The notes under the pieces were generated by a model. That model did no database searches and was not told the DNA's origin. It saw nothing but the letters and a program-made list of their open reading frames with translations. The position numbers and the translations under genes were made by a program. A DNA stretch of 64,000 nt from Helopsaltes ochotensis (Eukaryota > Chordata > Aves > Passeriformes > Locustellidae), in assembly GCA_013400155.1 (NCBI GenBank), contig VXBM01000026.1, forward strand, positions 2,205,092 through 2,269,091, written 5' to 3'. Position 1 is the first letter of the stretch. Each line of letters starts with the position of its first letter. Positions 38,341 to 50,700 of the stretch are shown here, in pieces.

Positions 38341-40768
38341 TGGTCCTGATTCTTTTTCTTTCTGACATTTATCTTGCCCTAGTGTTGGCTTATGGGTGCC
38401 TCCCTGTTTTGTTTGTTTTTCCTTATGCCACAACAGTCAGGTTCAAGACTTGCTGAAGGGCATAGACGGCTCTGAGATCCTAACAGAGGGTAGTCACTGG
38501 GTATCATGGGGTTGAATGAGCAGTACTTCACCTTCCTTCACCCCAGCTTCAGTTTTGGACCACATGCACTGCTGAATTACCTCGGGTCCAGCCTACTGCT
38601 TGAAAAAACAGGATGCTTGTTTGCTTAGTTACACTTCCATTCAATTACTTAAGAAATAGCTAAATGGGAACTATATTAAATATAGGGAGTTTATGAACAT
38701 GATGATTGAAACCTTTCACCTTTCCTCTTCAGCACGGTGTCAGTGCAGAGTTGTTTGTTGTATACATACTACAGTAAGCATTTTTGTACCGTTTTCATCA
38801 GGCAAAGCAAAGTACCAAGGGTCCGCTAATAATAAACAGAAGCCTATGCCTTGCACTGTATTTCTCTTCTATCTTACTTTACTTGGGCCAAAAAAAAAAA
38901 AAAAAAAAAAAAAAAATCCATGTACAAATAGGGTTTGGTATATTGTTACTTCCCAGACAAAAGCTAAAACAGTTGTAATATACCAATAGGGAGCACCACT
39001 ATTGAGAAGCAGAGTTTGGATGGAATTATGTTGCTAATTTGAAGAGCATTTAAGAAAACCTAATAGCAAATCCTTTGAGAAATATGATGTCTATACAGGG
39101 AGAGGGTAATTTTGAAGGAGTTGTATATAGATTCTCATGGACACAATGTATTTCCTATACCAAGCAGTACTTGCCAATGAACTTCTCTACACACAAAGGA
39201 CTTTGAATGTATATAAGAAACTATCTCTTTGGACAGACATTTAATTTGAATGTTTACTTTCCGTAGATATTTCACAATTTAGATAGAGATTTTCATATTA
39301 TTCTACCTACGTAAGTCATCCTTACTTTCATAAGTATTTGGATTTTTGGATAATTAAGGATACAAAAATCTATGCAATGAGAAATTATGCACAGGATGTT
39401 CATTAAGAGTGTCTACCCATCTTTCTATTTCCTGACAGGTTACCTTTTATTCAATCCATGCATTACTGGTGTCATACAGGCATTGATAAAAATACAAAAA
39501 ACGTGCATTGATGGAGCAACCATACCCAGTTGCTATCCCACTTGAGAAAACATATCCCACCGTCTTTCACATTAATGCAAACTCTCTAGATTATTGCCTT
39601 CTTTGAATTGAACTGAATTCTGCAGTCACACTGGGTAAAACCTCACTTCATCGACATGGGAAAAGTTATTTTGAAAAGGCTAACTCATCGTCTGCACTGG
39701 TGTACAGATGCACCAGGTAGTAAGTGCACAGAAACATTTTTGAAAGATGAAAAATTCAAAAATATCTAACTTTAAACTAAGTGGATTCATAGTGAGGAAG
39801 AGTATTACATCAAATTCACCCAATCAGAACTGATAATTCTGTCTGTAAAGCCCTAATCTTATTTACTGTTCCAGAAAAGATGACCTCAGTAATGCATAGG
39901 ACCCTGTTTCAAACAAATATTTTATTGGCATGGTTATTTTTAATAATGGAAATTATCCCACTAAAATCTATTTATTAAATCAGCGAGCAAGATAGCTCAG
40001 AGAGCTTCATCCTTCAGTCTTCTTTAGAAAAGGATACTTTTTTAGCCTAGAAGCACAGAACTTTGTATCAATGTCTTGGCAAAAAAAAACCAAAAAACCA
40101 AAAAAAAAAAAAAAAAAGAACCGTACTCCAAAAAGGGTGTCAAAGTTGAGTTTTCTACCTAATGTCTTTAGGTGTATTTTCAGACTGTCTTGATTGGTGT
40201 ATGGGTAGCTCTCACATTAATCAGTGATGGTGCCACATTTGGATCATGTCTGTTCTGATACTATCAAAACTGGAGAAAAATATGTCATTTTCTCCCCTCT
40301 TTTCTTTCTGCCTGTCCGCCTTTCATTTCTGGGGATGAGAAACCATGTCTAACCCAGGGAAAGGAATGAAACACAGACAAGCTACATAGCAATCTGCAGC
40401 TTAAGTCTGGCAAGAGATCAGCCTCTAAAGTGCTCCCTTTCAGAGAAGCAGCTTACCTACCTTCCATAAGTATGTGAAAGTCTGTTTCTTTTCTACGTTT
40501 TGTCAACACTTGTTTATCTCATCCTACCAAATCTCCTTGAATTGAGTTGTGTGTCTGCAAAATGAATCCGAAGCTCAAACAAGCCATTGACATTCTCTGC
40601 TCCCACCCAAGAGAAGTTTCATTTTTCCGCTGGCAATGATCCATGACATTTAAATTCTGTCTTCCACAACAGGCTTATAGAAAACTAAGGAAAGAACTAC
40701 AGTGCCAGTGCAGGAAATAAAACTTTATCACTCTGGTTTAAACCAACTAGCAAAGTCGGTCAGCATAA
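38341..40768. other. Non-coding DNA with poly-A tracts
   Basis: Contains a 27-base A run at 38890-38916 and an A-rich AACC-interrupted tract at 40081-40117. An AATAAA hexamer lies about 55 bases upstream of the first run. Birds rarely carry processed pseudogenes because CR1 does not mobilise poly-A transcripts, so a simple repeat is the likelier reading. A possible plus-strand exon at 39626-39719 is listed separately. Confidence 0.6.
39626..39719 (+). CDS. Possible 94-base exon, plus strand
   Basis: A pyrimidine-containing acceptor (CTGAATTCTGCAG) precedes 94 bases ending before GTAAGT at 39720. An alternative donor, CAG|GTAGTA, lies three bases earlier. Frame 1 is open throughout and includes KPHFIDMGKVILKRLTHRLH. 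A second frame is also nearly open (GKTSLHRHGKSYFEKANSSS) until a TAG at the end. Two open frames weaken the coding case. Product not recognised. Confidence 0.15.
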
Positions 40769-40808
40769 TGTGAATTTTTGTTTACTAGCTTATTTCTTGA
40801 CTTTTTAC

Positions 40809-41357
40809 ATGACTGCCTTTCCGACATGCTGTAGTATGTCATTTTCAAGTTCCAAGCATGGGTGGCAGAACAACAATAATCTCCACGATGGTGAAAGAAT
40901 AACAGCCTTGAGACTATACATGAGTTTGTCAAGAACCAATTTTAAATCCATTTTAACAAGGCTAGAAGCTGCTGTTTTAAACAGAGTTGAAAAGGGTAAA
41001 AAACTTCCCCAACCGACCCAGGCTCTCAGTTGGCTTCTGCCTGGCCATGTTCATGCCGCCGCTGGTCTGAAGGGACTCCAAAACAGACAGTCCGGCTGTC
41101 TGGTGTATTTCTTCTCACTAACTCCTAATGTTAACTCAAGGCAAAGCTTCTCTTTGATGTGTCGCCTTAAGAAAGCAGCATTACCAGAAACCTTGTCTCT
41201 GGGGTCTACAGAAATTCAAGCTGTAGGGAAAATAAGTCCAGACTTCTGGAAAATTAATTTCCTTGAAGAGATGTCCCATTCAATGTCACCTGATAAAGCT
41301 CCTATGATTTCATGGCAGAACTCTGAGCACTCAAGCCTTCTTCCCACTGATCTTTAA
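40809..41357 (+). CDS. Longest ATG-initiated open frame, 182 codons, hypothetical
   Basis: The frame runs from an ATG at 40809 to a stop at 41357, and stays open for 13 codons upstream of the ATG. It has no signal peptide, no repeated motif, no membrane segment and no family I recognise. The middle is basic (RLEAAVLNRVEKGKKLPQ) and the end is serine/methionine-rich. The local GC content is somewhat above the window average, which lengthens chance frames. No splice sites of note frame it and no polyadenylation signal follows closely. In 64 kb of non-coding DNA a frame of this length is unusual but can arise by chance. Confidence 0.15.
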   Translation: MTAFPTCCSMSFSSSKHGWQNNNNLHDGERITALRLYMSLSRTNFKSILTRLEAAVLNRVEKGKKLPQPTQALSWLLPGHVHAAAGLKGLQNRQSGCLVYFFSLTPNVNSRQSFSLMCRLKKAALPETLSLGSTEIQAVGKISPDFWKINFLEEMSHSMSPDKAPMISWQNSEHSSLLPTDL

Positions 41358-42857
41358 CTCATGCTTTGCATTCCATATTTTTCCTTTTACATCTGACTAA
41401 AAATAAATTTTCTCTTGAAATAATTTGTGAAGCTGATGAGGAGCATATAGCTACAACTTTACTTCTTTCATGCACCTCACTATTCCCCTACCTCTTATAT
41501 TTAACTGAATATGATTTATATACTAATAAGAATGAGAATGAGAAAGATATGCTAAATACATTCTTATAACTACAAATTCATGGTTGCTCTCTGACATATG
41601 CTCTCCAGGGTTTTCCTCAAACTTGCTGTAAAAATGATGGCATTCCCATGGGGAAAATATTACCACAAAAAAAAAAAAAAAAAAAAAAAAATTACACTGT
41701 TTTCATTTGCAGCCTATATTTATTTAACCATAGTTAAGTTTGGATATTTTCCTCATCCTGTTTCATAATTATATTTGTCTTATATGAGCTCATCCATTTC
41801 CATATTTGCTATTGGGCTGAATAAAATAGTAGGGACCTTTTAGTTGTTCCTCATCTTTAACTCACTCCTTCTCTCATGGCAACTCTGTATTTATTGGTAC
41901 CTTTCTGCAGGTGGTGGAACTGAAGGCAATAGTGCAGGTATGATCTGGCCAGAGAGGTACAACCACAGTGCTGCTGTGCACAGTAATTGTTCCACTGGTT
42001 TAGTACACAACATGCCATTGCTTTTTATTGCCACTGCAGTGCATTACTAGCTCCTTCCCTCCTTCCTAGCTATTTGCTAGCTGTCAGCCCCAGATCTCTT
42101 CCAGCACAATTTCACACACTTCCCTCTTGAATATCTGGGCTTTGGAAGCATTTTGTTCCTGTTCTATAAACAAATCACATTTTTCTGCCCGGACATGTGT
42201 CAGAGTATCCACTTGGAGGAAACAATCTTTTAGTCACTACAACTAGGGACATGAAAATAGTAATATTTTCTTTGGTCAGTACTGTTTTAGTGAGGTTTAC
42301 TTGCTTTTCTCACCATTCTGCACAAGGACAAAAGTGTTGTGTTCCATATTTCACAGATCTAACAATCCAGAGAAGACACATGTGGCCTAATTAGTACTTA
42401 TCAGCTCCTTATAAACACATGCACTAATTATCAGTGAAAGATACTTGATATCATAGAAGACCTCGTGCAAATTAGGCAACACTGGCTTTGCAGTTACCCC
42501 AGTCTTGACTTCTGTCCACCTTTCAAACTCTTTTTTATTTTCCAAGTATCTAAAGAGTTTCAAGAGAGGAAGGAAAAGGAAGAATTGTACAAGAAACTTG
42601 CTGACCCCTTTCTGAATGTCATGCAAGTGATTCTGAAGACAGACAAATCTCTTTTCTCTTGGTTCCTATGGAAACATCCACCTCTACTCTCCTTTATCAC
42701 CATATAGCTTATTTCTCATGTCTCTAGGTATTTTCTTTCTGCTTCCCAAAATTCTTGAATTGAATATACTCTCCATATTTACTCCTTGTGTGATTTGACA
42801 ATTCCCTTACCACTGATGGAAGCACTCAGCAAGATTTCAAGATAACCTTTCACTCAC
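41358..42857. other. Non-coding DNA with poly-A tract
   Basis: A 25-base A run lies at 41667-41691. There is no recognised gene. Small frames at 41844-42050 and 42465-42707 have no support. Confidence 0.6.
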
Positions 42858-42887
42858 CCACCCATTGGTAAAATCTCCATAATTTCA
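42858..42887 (-). CDS. Possible 30-base micro-exon
   Basis: On the minus strand a strong acceptor (CCACCCTTTCCTCTAG) is followed by 30 bases ending at GGTGG|GTGAGTG. One frame has a stop. Another reads EIMEILPMG in phase 2 in and phase 2 out, the same phase as the block 88 bases upstream (42976-43044) and as frame 2 of the block at 36511-36586. An 88-base intron would be short but within the vertebrate range. The two could instead be alternative ends of one region, or chance. Confidence 0.18.
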
Positions 42888-42975
42888 CTAGAGGAAAGGG
42901 TGGACTGTCAGAATTTCTACACAAAACTTTTCCTATTTTAGATGTGCTTCTTCCAAAGAGGTTATGAGTGCTCAC

Positions 42976-43044
42976 CTCTTATGCTGGTAGGATGAACTGC
43001 TGAAGGCCATATGCAGCCTCTCTTTGGCATTAAAATCCCATTGT
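42976..43044 (-). CDS. Possible 69-base internal exon (unrecognised)
   Basis: On the minus strand an acceptor (TTTGTTAATTTCACAG) leads into 69 bases that end at AAGAG|GTGAGC. The frame entering in phase 2 encodes QWDFNAKERLHMAFSSSSYQ followed by HK and leaves in phase 2. Codon third positions are mixed (about half G or C), unlike the AT-rich surroundings. A second frame is also open, and frame 1 stops early. The length divides by three. Product not recognised. It pairs in phase with the 30-base block just downstream. Confidence 0.25.
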
Positions 43045-46000
43045 CTGTGAAATTAACAAAGGTAATAACTGTAAGCATATATTTATGTGCAGGCAGAAAT
43101 GTGAAATACAGATTGGAAAGACAATGTGTGGCTTCTTTTTCTAGGGCAAAGTGATACTTGTGATAGGTTCAGTACTTTAATTGTAACTTTAGGAAAAACA
43201 GAGTATCCGAAGAAAACATTATAGACAATGAGTGATATTACCTTCAAATCATGAATAGATCATTTCAGTACTGCTGTATTTCTTATTAAATTGAAATGAA
43301 GGGGGCACAGGAAGAAAGAAGCCCTTTTCTGAATACCTAAGACCAAAGCTTCAAACAGAGATACCCTGTATCTACGTGTGAATGATTTACATCACCTGAT
43401 GAAGAGCAAATTTTATCTGACTTCAAGATAAATGGTTCTTCATGGTTTTTTGTTTATACCACCACTGCTACCTTCCCCAAAAGAGAACTGTCTTTACCCA
43501 CAATATATCATCATTGAAAATTACAATGTGGTCTCATGAACAATTTTTTCAGCAAGGTCAGGGTGCAACAATACCTGAGTGCAAATAAAAATGTATGTCT
43601 GTGGATAAAGAGAGAAAAATGTCTTAAATTAGTTGTAATAACAAAACCAATTGCAACATCAAGTCATGAAATTATCACTAAACAGCAGTGACAGAACTGC
43701 ATATTGAAGTGTGATAAGAAAGCAAGCTAAAGAGCAAGTGTTGGGCATATTTCTAGAAAAAGAAGGCCCAAGTAACCTTCAACTTCCTTTCTTTTTGCAC
43801 TCCAAATTCTTACTAGATGATGTGCAAAGATAGCAGCATTTATCATTTTAAAACATGAGAAAATTTCAGAGAAGGCTTGAGTTTGGGGGCACATAAGTCT
43901 CAAGGTTGTCTTTTTTGCCAATGTGCTGTACCGTTATTGCACTCAGGGTGCACTGCTGACAGTCACTGTTCTGCAAAAATGACAGAAAATGGGGAACCAG
44001 AGTAAGCAGTTTCACTTCTTGCACACAAAATGTCAACTTAGCTGTTATCTTATGGCCTAAGTGATTAGCAGAAATACACAATCATTTCTGAAGCTGTTTA
44101 CTTTATCTGCCACAGAGGCAGCCAAATTCCCAAGCTATCTGAAATCCTCTGCTTCCAATTCTCAGGGTTGCTTGCTTATATTAGAGATGATGCTTCAATC
44201 TCTCACAGTGATTTTGCTGCCAAATGTTTGTGTGTTGCTGTATTATTTTCTAACTCACTTCCCTTTAAGTCATGTTCTCTTTTACCAGAAGGTTGAAAAG
44301 ATCAGGTGCTTTTCAGTACAAAGCCACCAATCAAATATTTGTTGCATAATTTAAACATGTGGTGAGGGAGAGACAACCTGTAAAATTCCATTGTGTTGTT
44401 TACTCAACATACTGAGATAAAGTCCCTAAAGGCACGGTAAGCTTACAAAAAAAAAAAAAAAAAAAAAAGTGTTTTTTCCCATCTTTCTCATTCTCGTACT
44501 CCCTCATTACTCACTGGGCTTTCTTCCAAAATACTGGAGGTCAGCCTGAGGGGCTTTTTATAACTTAATCCTTAGAATCTAAATCTACACTTGTTTTTCC
44601 TTCAACTAAAAGAAAAGAATAAAACACAAAACATTTCTCTCAGTTTTAGACTTCTTTTCTGAAGAGAAAGTTGGATTCTTAGCTCCAGTGGGAATTACAT
44701 TTTCTTTTCTCTCTTCAAAATGTGTCTGATTTCCATAAGGCCTCTAATTATCTAATATAAAATTGCCTGATTTGTCTTTTTCAATGTCTCATTTAAAACA
44801 GAATGCTTAAATCTGCCCCTCTGACAGACTGTAGCTAAAGTAATATTTTATTTTTTAATTCTGAGATAATTTATTATGATAAATAAATTGCTTTATTATG
44901 GTAGTGAATTACATTCATAATTGCTGTTATATTGGCTTCAGTGCTCATTAAAAATATATGTTTCTGTTGTAATAACTATTTTGCACCAATGTATCTTAGT
45001 AATGTGCTTTTTAAAAATATATGCTATGATTGTAATAAAAATACTGAATTTATATGATATTTTTCACCGAGGTGGAGACAAGATCATCTACAATATATAC
45101 TCGTGAGAAACTCAATGGAGAATCTTAGCAAGAAAAAAGGACGGTTAGCATTCTTTGGGTGGACATGGAACAAACTCCAGTACCAGTCCTCTGACCCCTT
45201 AATCGTTATGTGAAATTATATCCAAGCACTGTTTTCTACTAAAAGACTATTTGGAAATTGTATTATCAAACAATAAAGAGAAGATTTATCTGGGGACGCC
45301 ACATGTGCATCAACATTCCATACTCCACGGTTTCTCAAACTGTGGTCTGTGGAAATCATGGGTTAAAAATATCACCACACCCTTCCTTAGAGGGTACGCA
45401 TTTTTTCACCAATTCATAGCAGGAATATGATGAAACAGGCAATAAATCAAACTCTAAAAATGATGTTCTATAGAAAAGGAATGTATTTGCTGTTTATATT
45501 CACTAATGGTGAACTGAAAAAAGGGTGTCATCTTGCAAAATTCCTCCCTTTTAAGTGTGCATCACACTTATGAATTTTATGCTGAACCAGAAAAAGGCAA
45601 AAAAAAACACTCCTGCAACTTTTGAGCTTTTTTGAAAAAGTCTTTAACAAATAGTGCACTGTTTTGCTTCAGTAATAGTAGAAGAAAAACCTCCATGCAG
45701 GTTTACCACTAAACAGCCACAGTGGTATTTGTTCCAGACTTAAATGTGCTTCCCACTGACTTTGATTGAAGGAAGTCAAAGATGCCTGAGCCTTTTGTTC
45801 CTCACGGGATCGACCACAAAACTTTGATATATCTACTTTAGGCAGAACAATGCCTGTTTTAAAGAATTTGTCCCCAAATGTGTCATCCAAAATTCAGAGC
45901 TTTGAGCTGTGCTCCCTATATAATATGAGAGAATCGAGTGCCCTAGATGCATGATCCAAAAGCTCACACCCCTACCTTGGGAAGCAATCAAACAGTCAAA

Positions 46001-47235
46001 ATACTGTTCCAAAGGTGTACACTCTGGGTTTTCCGTCATCATATTGATGCCTGTCAGCCAGGACTGCCCATGACATAAGGGTAGTCACAGCAGCATTGCT
46101 TCCCTCCTAACACTTTGTCTAAGCATGCATTTGTGGGGTGGGAGGTGAGAAATCATTTTGGGCCAGTCAGTTTTCATGTGGGCAGTAATATGAAATCTTC
46201 TTGACACGCAAAGGGCTAGTTATTTAACTGCCTTTGCCACACATGGAACCAGATATGAGGTGGTTTCCACACAAGAGTGCTTGGGAATTACACTGGACCC
46301 CAATGTCCTTATATTTTGCAATGTGATGAGTAAGATTGAGAAAGCTCTTGGAAATACCTTCAGGGAACAATGTGAGTACTTTATTAGTCACCTCCTGACC
46401 AATGGTCTTAACTGGAGAAGTGGCAGAGGCCATGCTTTTAACTTTGAGGAGAGTTATATACAGGTTTGGGAGCTGAGCTGAAGGGCAGCCCAGCTTCATT
46501 CTCAAAGTAAAAGCTAAGCAGCAGCAATAATGAGCAGGATATACTTGTCTATCAATGGCAATCTAACTGCAAGCTTTTTAGTCACCATGTAGTGGCCAGG
46601 TCATGTTTCCTGTCACCAGAAGGCAAGAAAAAGCACTCTACAAGTCCTGCTCTGTGCTGAACAGTTCTCAAGTAACTCAGGCTGCAGATTGCTGCTTCCT
46701 TCGCAATTACATTCAGGAGTGTTCCCCAATTTCTATCTTAAAAGTCAGCTGTCAGTTCCAATTGCCAGTTCTTACCTTCCACAACTTTTCAGTTAATGGA
46801 CTGATTTCTGAACTGACCTGGAGTTTGCTTAACCATAATAACAAAGTTCATTCAAAATAGAATGTTGGGCCATCTCTAACTCAGCTGATAAAATCACTCC
46901 CCTTGCAATGACTGAAACATCAACATGTACAGAAAGTAAGGAGACTTTTTAATGTTATTGAAGCATTAGCCTTGGTTGCTGGGTTTTGGTAATAAGAAAA
47001 TGGCTCTCTCCCTAGCAGTGTTAGGGCAAAAGGTATTCAACATGATTACATTGCCAGCAAGAAAATTGACATAACCAGGTTTTCTGGCTTTATAACCTGT
47101 ATTCACTTAAGTAGGAATTTAACTGCTAGCCTACTGAAAATTACCTGCTTAGTGATACTCAGTGGTAACTGATTTCTAATGCAAACGTTTATTGCAGTCA
47201 TTAGTTTCAATATCTTTCCTATTTGCTTTTTCTAG
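43045..47235. other. Non-coding DNA
   Basis: A 22-base A run lies at 44447-44468. A block at about 46200-46500 has open frames on both strands (73 plus, 93 minus codons) and slightly higher complexity, but no recognised family. A strong minus-strand donor-like AAG|GTAAGAAC lies near 46773, without a good partner acceptor. Confidence 0.55.
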
Positions 47236-47700
47236 TTGTGATGATCTTGTTTGTTGAGTTCTTTCATTATCCTTTATTCCAAAACTTGAATCTTACCGAG
47301 CCAGAGAGTTTCAGGCTAAAACAATTTATGACCAGATCTCAGCATGTCATAATACCTCTACCTTCCTCATGTCGCCAGATTAACAGACCTCTCTCAGAAA
47401 CTGATGAGCTGAAAGACATTAGGTGGATTATTAGGACTCCAGATTTGCACCTAGAAAGGCTGGGGTTTCATCCTCACAAACTTCCAAAGACATCAATTCT
47501 TCTAAATCATTTAGTAAGAAAGGGCTTTGAATTAATTAGTATTTCCTATGATTTTAATTTATAAAATCAGACCAGTGGAAGAAGACCTATGTTAGCAATA
47601 TGGATTTAAACAGTTTAATGACCACATAAAATTCCCTTACACCATTTTCTTAAATAATGCTTGAGCTAAAAAAACCCTAATAAATATTTAGAAAGAAACA
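47236..47700 (+). CDS. Possible 3' terminal exon, hypothetical
   Basis: A good acceptor (TTCCTATTTGCTTTTTCTAG) ends at 47235. The frame entered in phase 1 stays open for about 108 codons to a stop at 47564, and an AATAAA hexamer follows at 47679-47684. The peptide has varied composition (SFRLKQFMTRSQHVIIPLPS; ERLGFHPHKLPKTS; RKGFELISISYDFNL). I recognise no domain. The arrangement fits a last coding exon with a short 3' UTR. However, AATAAA is frequent in this AT-rich DNA and no upstream plus-strand exon was identified. It may be chance. Confidence 0.15.
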
Positions 47701-50700
47701 GAAAAGGAGAAAAATGCAGTTTGTTAAAGTAATCGCTGAACATGAAACTGAGATTCCTAAACTATAATTTTCAAGTGGCATGTGCTACTGACCCATTAGC
47801 ATGCACAGAGTGCTTCTCTTCACCAGGTCTTAAGGGTGATATTCTTACAGGAGATATTCACTACAGCCAGTCTTCTGAGGGAAAATTTTAAACGCATCAG
47901 CACCTATTCATTTTTCATTCCTTGGATTCTCTGATAAGCTGCAGTTTTATGATGTGGATATTTGTCTATTAGGAACTTGGATGAAATTGCCAAGATCTTT
48001 CACACATATCACACAACTGAAAGCAAAGATTTATTTCCTGGTATTTTTGATAGTTAATTTGTGCTAAAATATAAGGTCAAGTTTTAATGAGACAGGACTC
48101 TATTCAAGTGTTGTCAATGAAATATCTTTCTGTTCTTTGTAGTTAGTTAAGGTTACCTTTGAAATCTTATCAAGGTCAAGTATTTCTGATCAAATTTGAA
48201 AGACAGGCTTACAAGCAGTACTTGACTTTTTATTAATATTATTCTCTTGTTTTTATATGATTCTGGATTTGGGGATCATTTTTCCACAGATTATTTTAAA
48301 CTTTGACATGGAAAATCAAAATGTGACACAGACCTTTCTGAAGCTGCTGTTGATATGATTTCCAGCTACATCAAAGATACCTAAAGCATACTTTGTAAAA
48401 TATTCTAGGTATGAAATAGCTAAAAGATTTTGGCGTAATGATCAACATTCTGAGATGGTGAACTAACTGGTAAAACAGTTGGTGGTTGATTGAGAAGCAT
48501 CTCCAGCACATGTAAATGTTAATGTCACTGAAAAATATGAGTATGAAGGGGCATGCAGTTTCTACTTTATAAATATATAAACTTCACTGACACTGTAAGA
48601 AAAAAGTATTGGAACAAATTTTTCCTTCCCATTAACCCTCTTCTGGCATATCTACCTTGATCCACTACTGTGAAACCACAAGACCAGGTATTCAAAAAGG
48701 AAAATTTCCATTAGATGTGATTCTAAATGGTTTAGAAGTTCTTCAAAAACTCTTCTGCAAGCATCATTTCATTTTAAATTAAAACCCTGCTTGTCTGTAT
48801 TTTCAGCTGAGATGAAGGACATTATGCCACTTATTAAGCATCTCTGGCTTCCAAAATAAACCTTCCTAGAAAGAGATAGGTATTTTAATCTGCTATGCCT
48901 TATGAAAATTATATATTTCTTTAATTTGGGAAAATAATGGGCATTCTTCTTCTTAAAAAGATTTTAACAATGTTGGAAATCGCTCCTGCAATCGAAAGTA
49001 GAGGCCAGAATCTCAACTAATGTAAAGATTTTTAGTTCCATTAAATTCAACGTTGCAAGCCAATGTAGACCAACTCTGAATCCAGTAAAGCTATATGTTA
49101 AGCTTCATTCTATTTGCTGAAATGAAAGAATGAAGATATGATGTAGCCAGATTGTTCCTTCCCAGCATTGTCAAGGCTGTATTGATATTGGCAGTACAAG
49201 TCTGACCAACCATCTTAACAAAGAGAGATTTGTTTAAACCAAGTATGTGTGTGCCTTGCAGGCCTGTCTCAGAGAAGATGGCAATTTCCTCTTGCCCTTT
49301 TTCAGTATTCTTTATACATAGCTTTATGAAAAGCCATAATATTCCCAGAGACATAGAAAAGATCCAGCTAGTCTTACTCACTCGAACTGAAAGTTTTAAG
49401 GTTAGTCTTGAGGGATATTATTACACTGCAGGTCAATAATGCCTCATAACCTTTGCCATGCCTCCTGAGGGCAAATACACATATTGTGATACCAATTCTG
49501 CTCTGCTGCAGATGAAAGCCTTGGGAAAGGCTGGCTTTAGGTTAGGATGAAGGAATCCTCCCAAGGATGCCCTGTTAGGGGACCAAGCTCATGTGGAACA
49601 GCAGCAAGTTTGTCTCCCCTGAACCTTGCTCTGTGTATTACTTTATCTTTGAAGCAAAGGTACTAAAGGAATTCTTGCCTCTAACAGAAGATGACAAAAT
49701 GTTTTAGATCCATGCTTCCCAGACCAGGGAAGCATTTGAGACTTCTCTGCTCAGAAACACTACATTTCAAGGCTGAGAAAGAAGACATTGGGTAGGAGAG
49801 TTGTTTTGGGATAGGGAGGCCAGTTTAGGTGGGGATTTATGTTGGGGAAGGTTGAGTTCCATTCAATTTCAGATTGACTATGCTCTACTCCATTTTGAAG
49901 TTTCTCAGATAAGCATAAAAATTGCTCCAGGAATTTTTCAGTGGAGAATCATTTCTATTTTGTAATGCACTTGTTTCAATAACCCCCGAGCCCTTATCTT
50001 AACCTCCTGAACTAGAATGACCATACTAGATTTTACTTCAGTGACAGGCTGGTGTGATAAACTCAGTTTTTAAGTAACAATCTATTACATTATAGCAGTG
50101 AAATTAAAAATAACAATTTGACTTACTGAATCACAGCTAAAGGAAATATTGAAATCTAGACTCCATTTATTGTGGTTTCTGCTTACAGTTTCCTTCTTAT
50201 TTATTGTTCATTTTGGCAAATCAGGATGTCACATTTCCTTTCCAGTTAAAAATTATTCCATGATATTGGAAATTAGAAATTATTTTTAAATTGAAGGGGG
50301 TGGAAAAAATCCTGCCTTCCCCCACAAGTCCATGGAAAATCAAGGTAAATTAACATCCTCTCTCTTCTGCTAATAGCAGAAGACTTGCTGCAAAATTAAC
50401 CTTCCTATGTAGGCTGCATTGCTTAAATTCTAAAATGTTTGGATCATGGGTCCATTTTCACTGATAGGAACCAGAAAAATTAGCAGAAAAAAATCATGTC
50501 TTCAAGTGACATAAATAAATTGCACTGAGCTGAAGCGTACTGATCTGAACAAATTTCAGATCTGGTCCTTTAATGCGTAGGAGGAACTGTTCAATAGTTC
50601 AAGAAGTTTATATTGCAACAAATCTTTCTGATTTGGCTGTAAGAAATTTATTTCAGAACCAGTCTGCTTCCAACTATCTAGTTTGACCCCAAAAGTTAAT

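Noticed and set aside
38890..38916. 27-base poly-A with an upstream AATAAA, as a processed pseudogene tail
   Set aside because: No recognisable transcript body or clear target-site duplication, and processed pseudogenes are rare in birds.
40480..40560. Minus-strand exon with donor GTAAGC near 40451
   Set aside because: All three frames from the available acceptor have stops.
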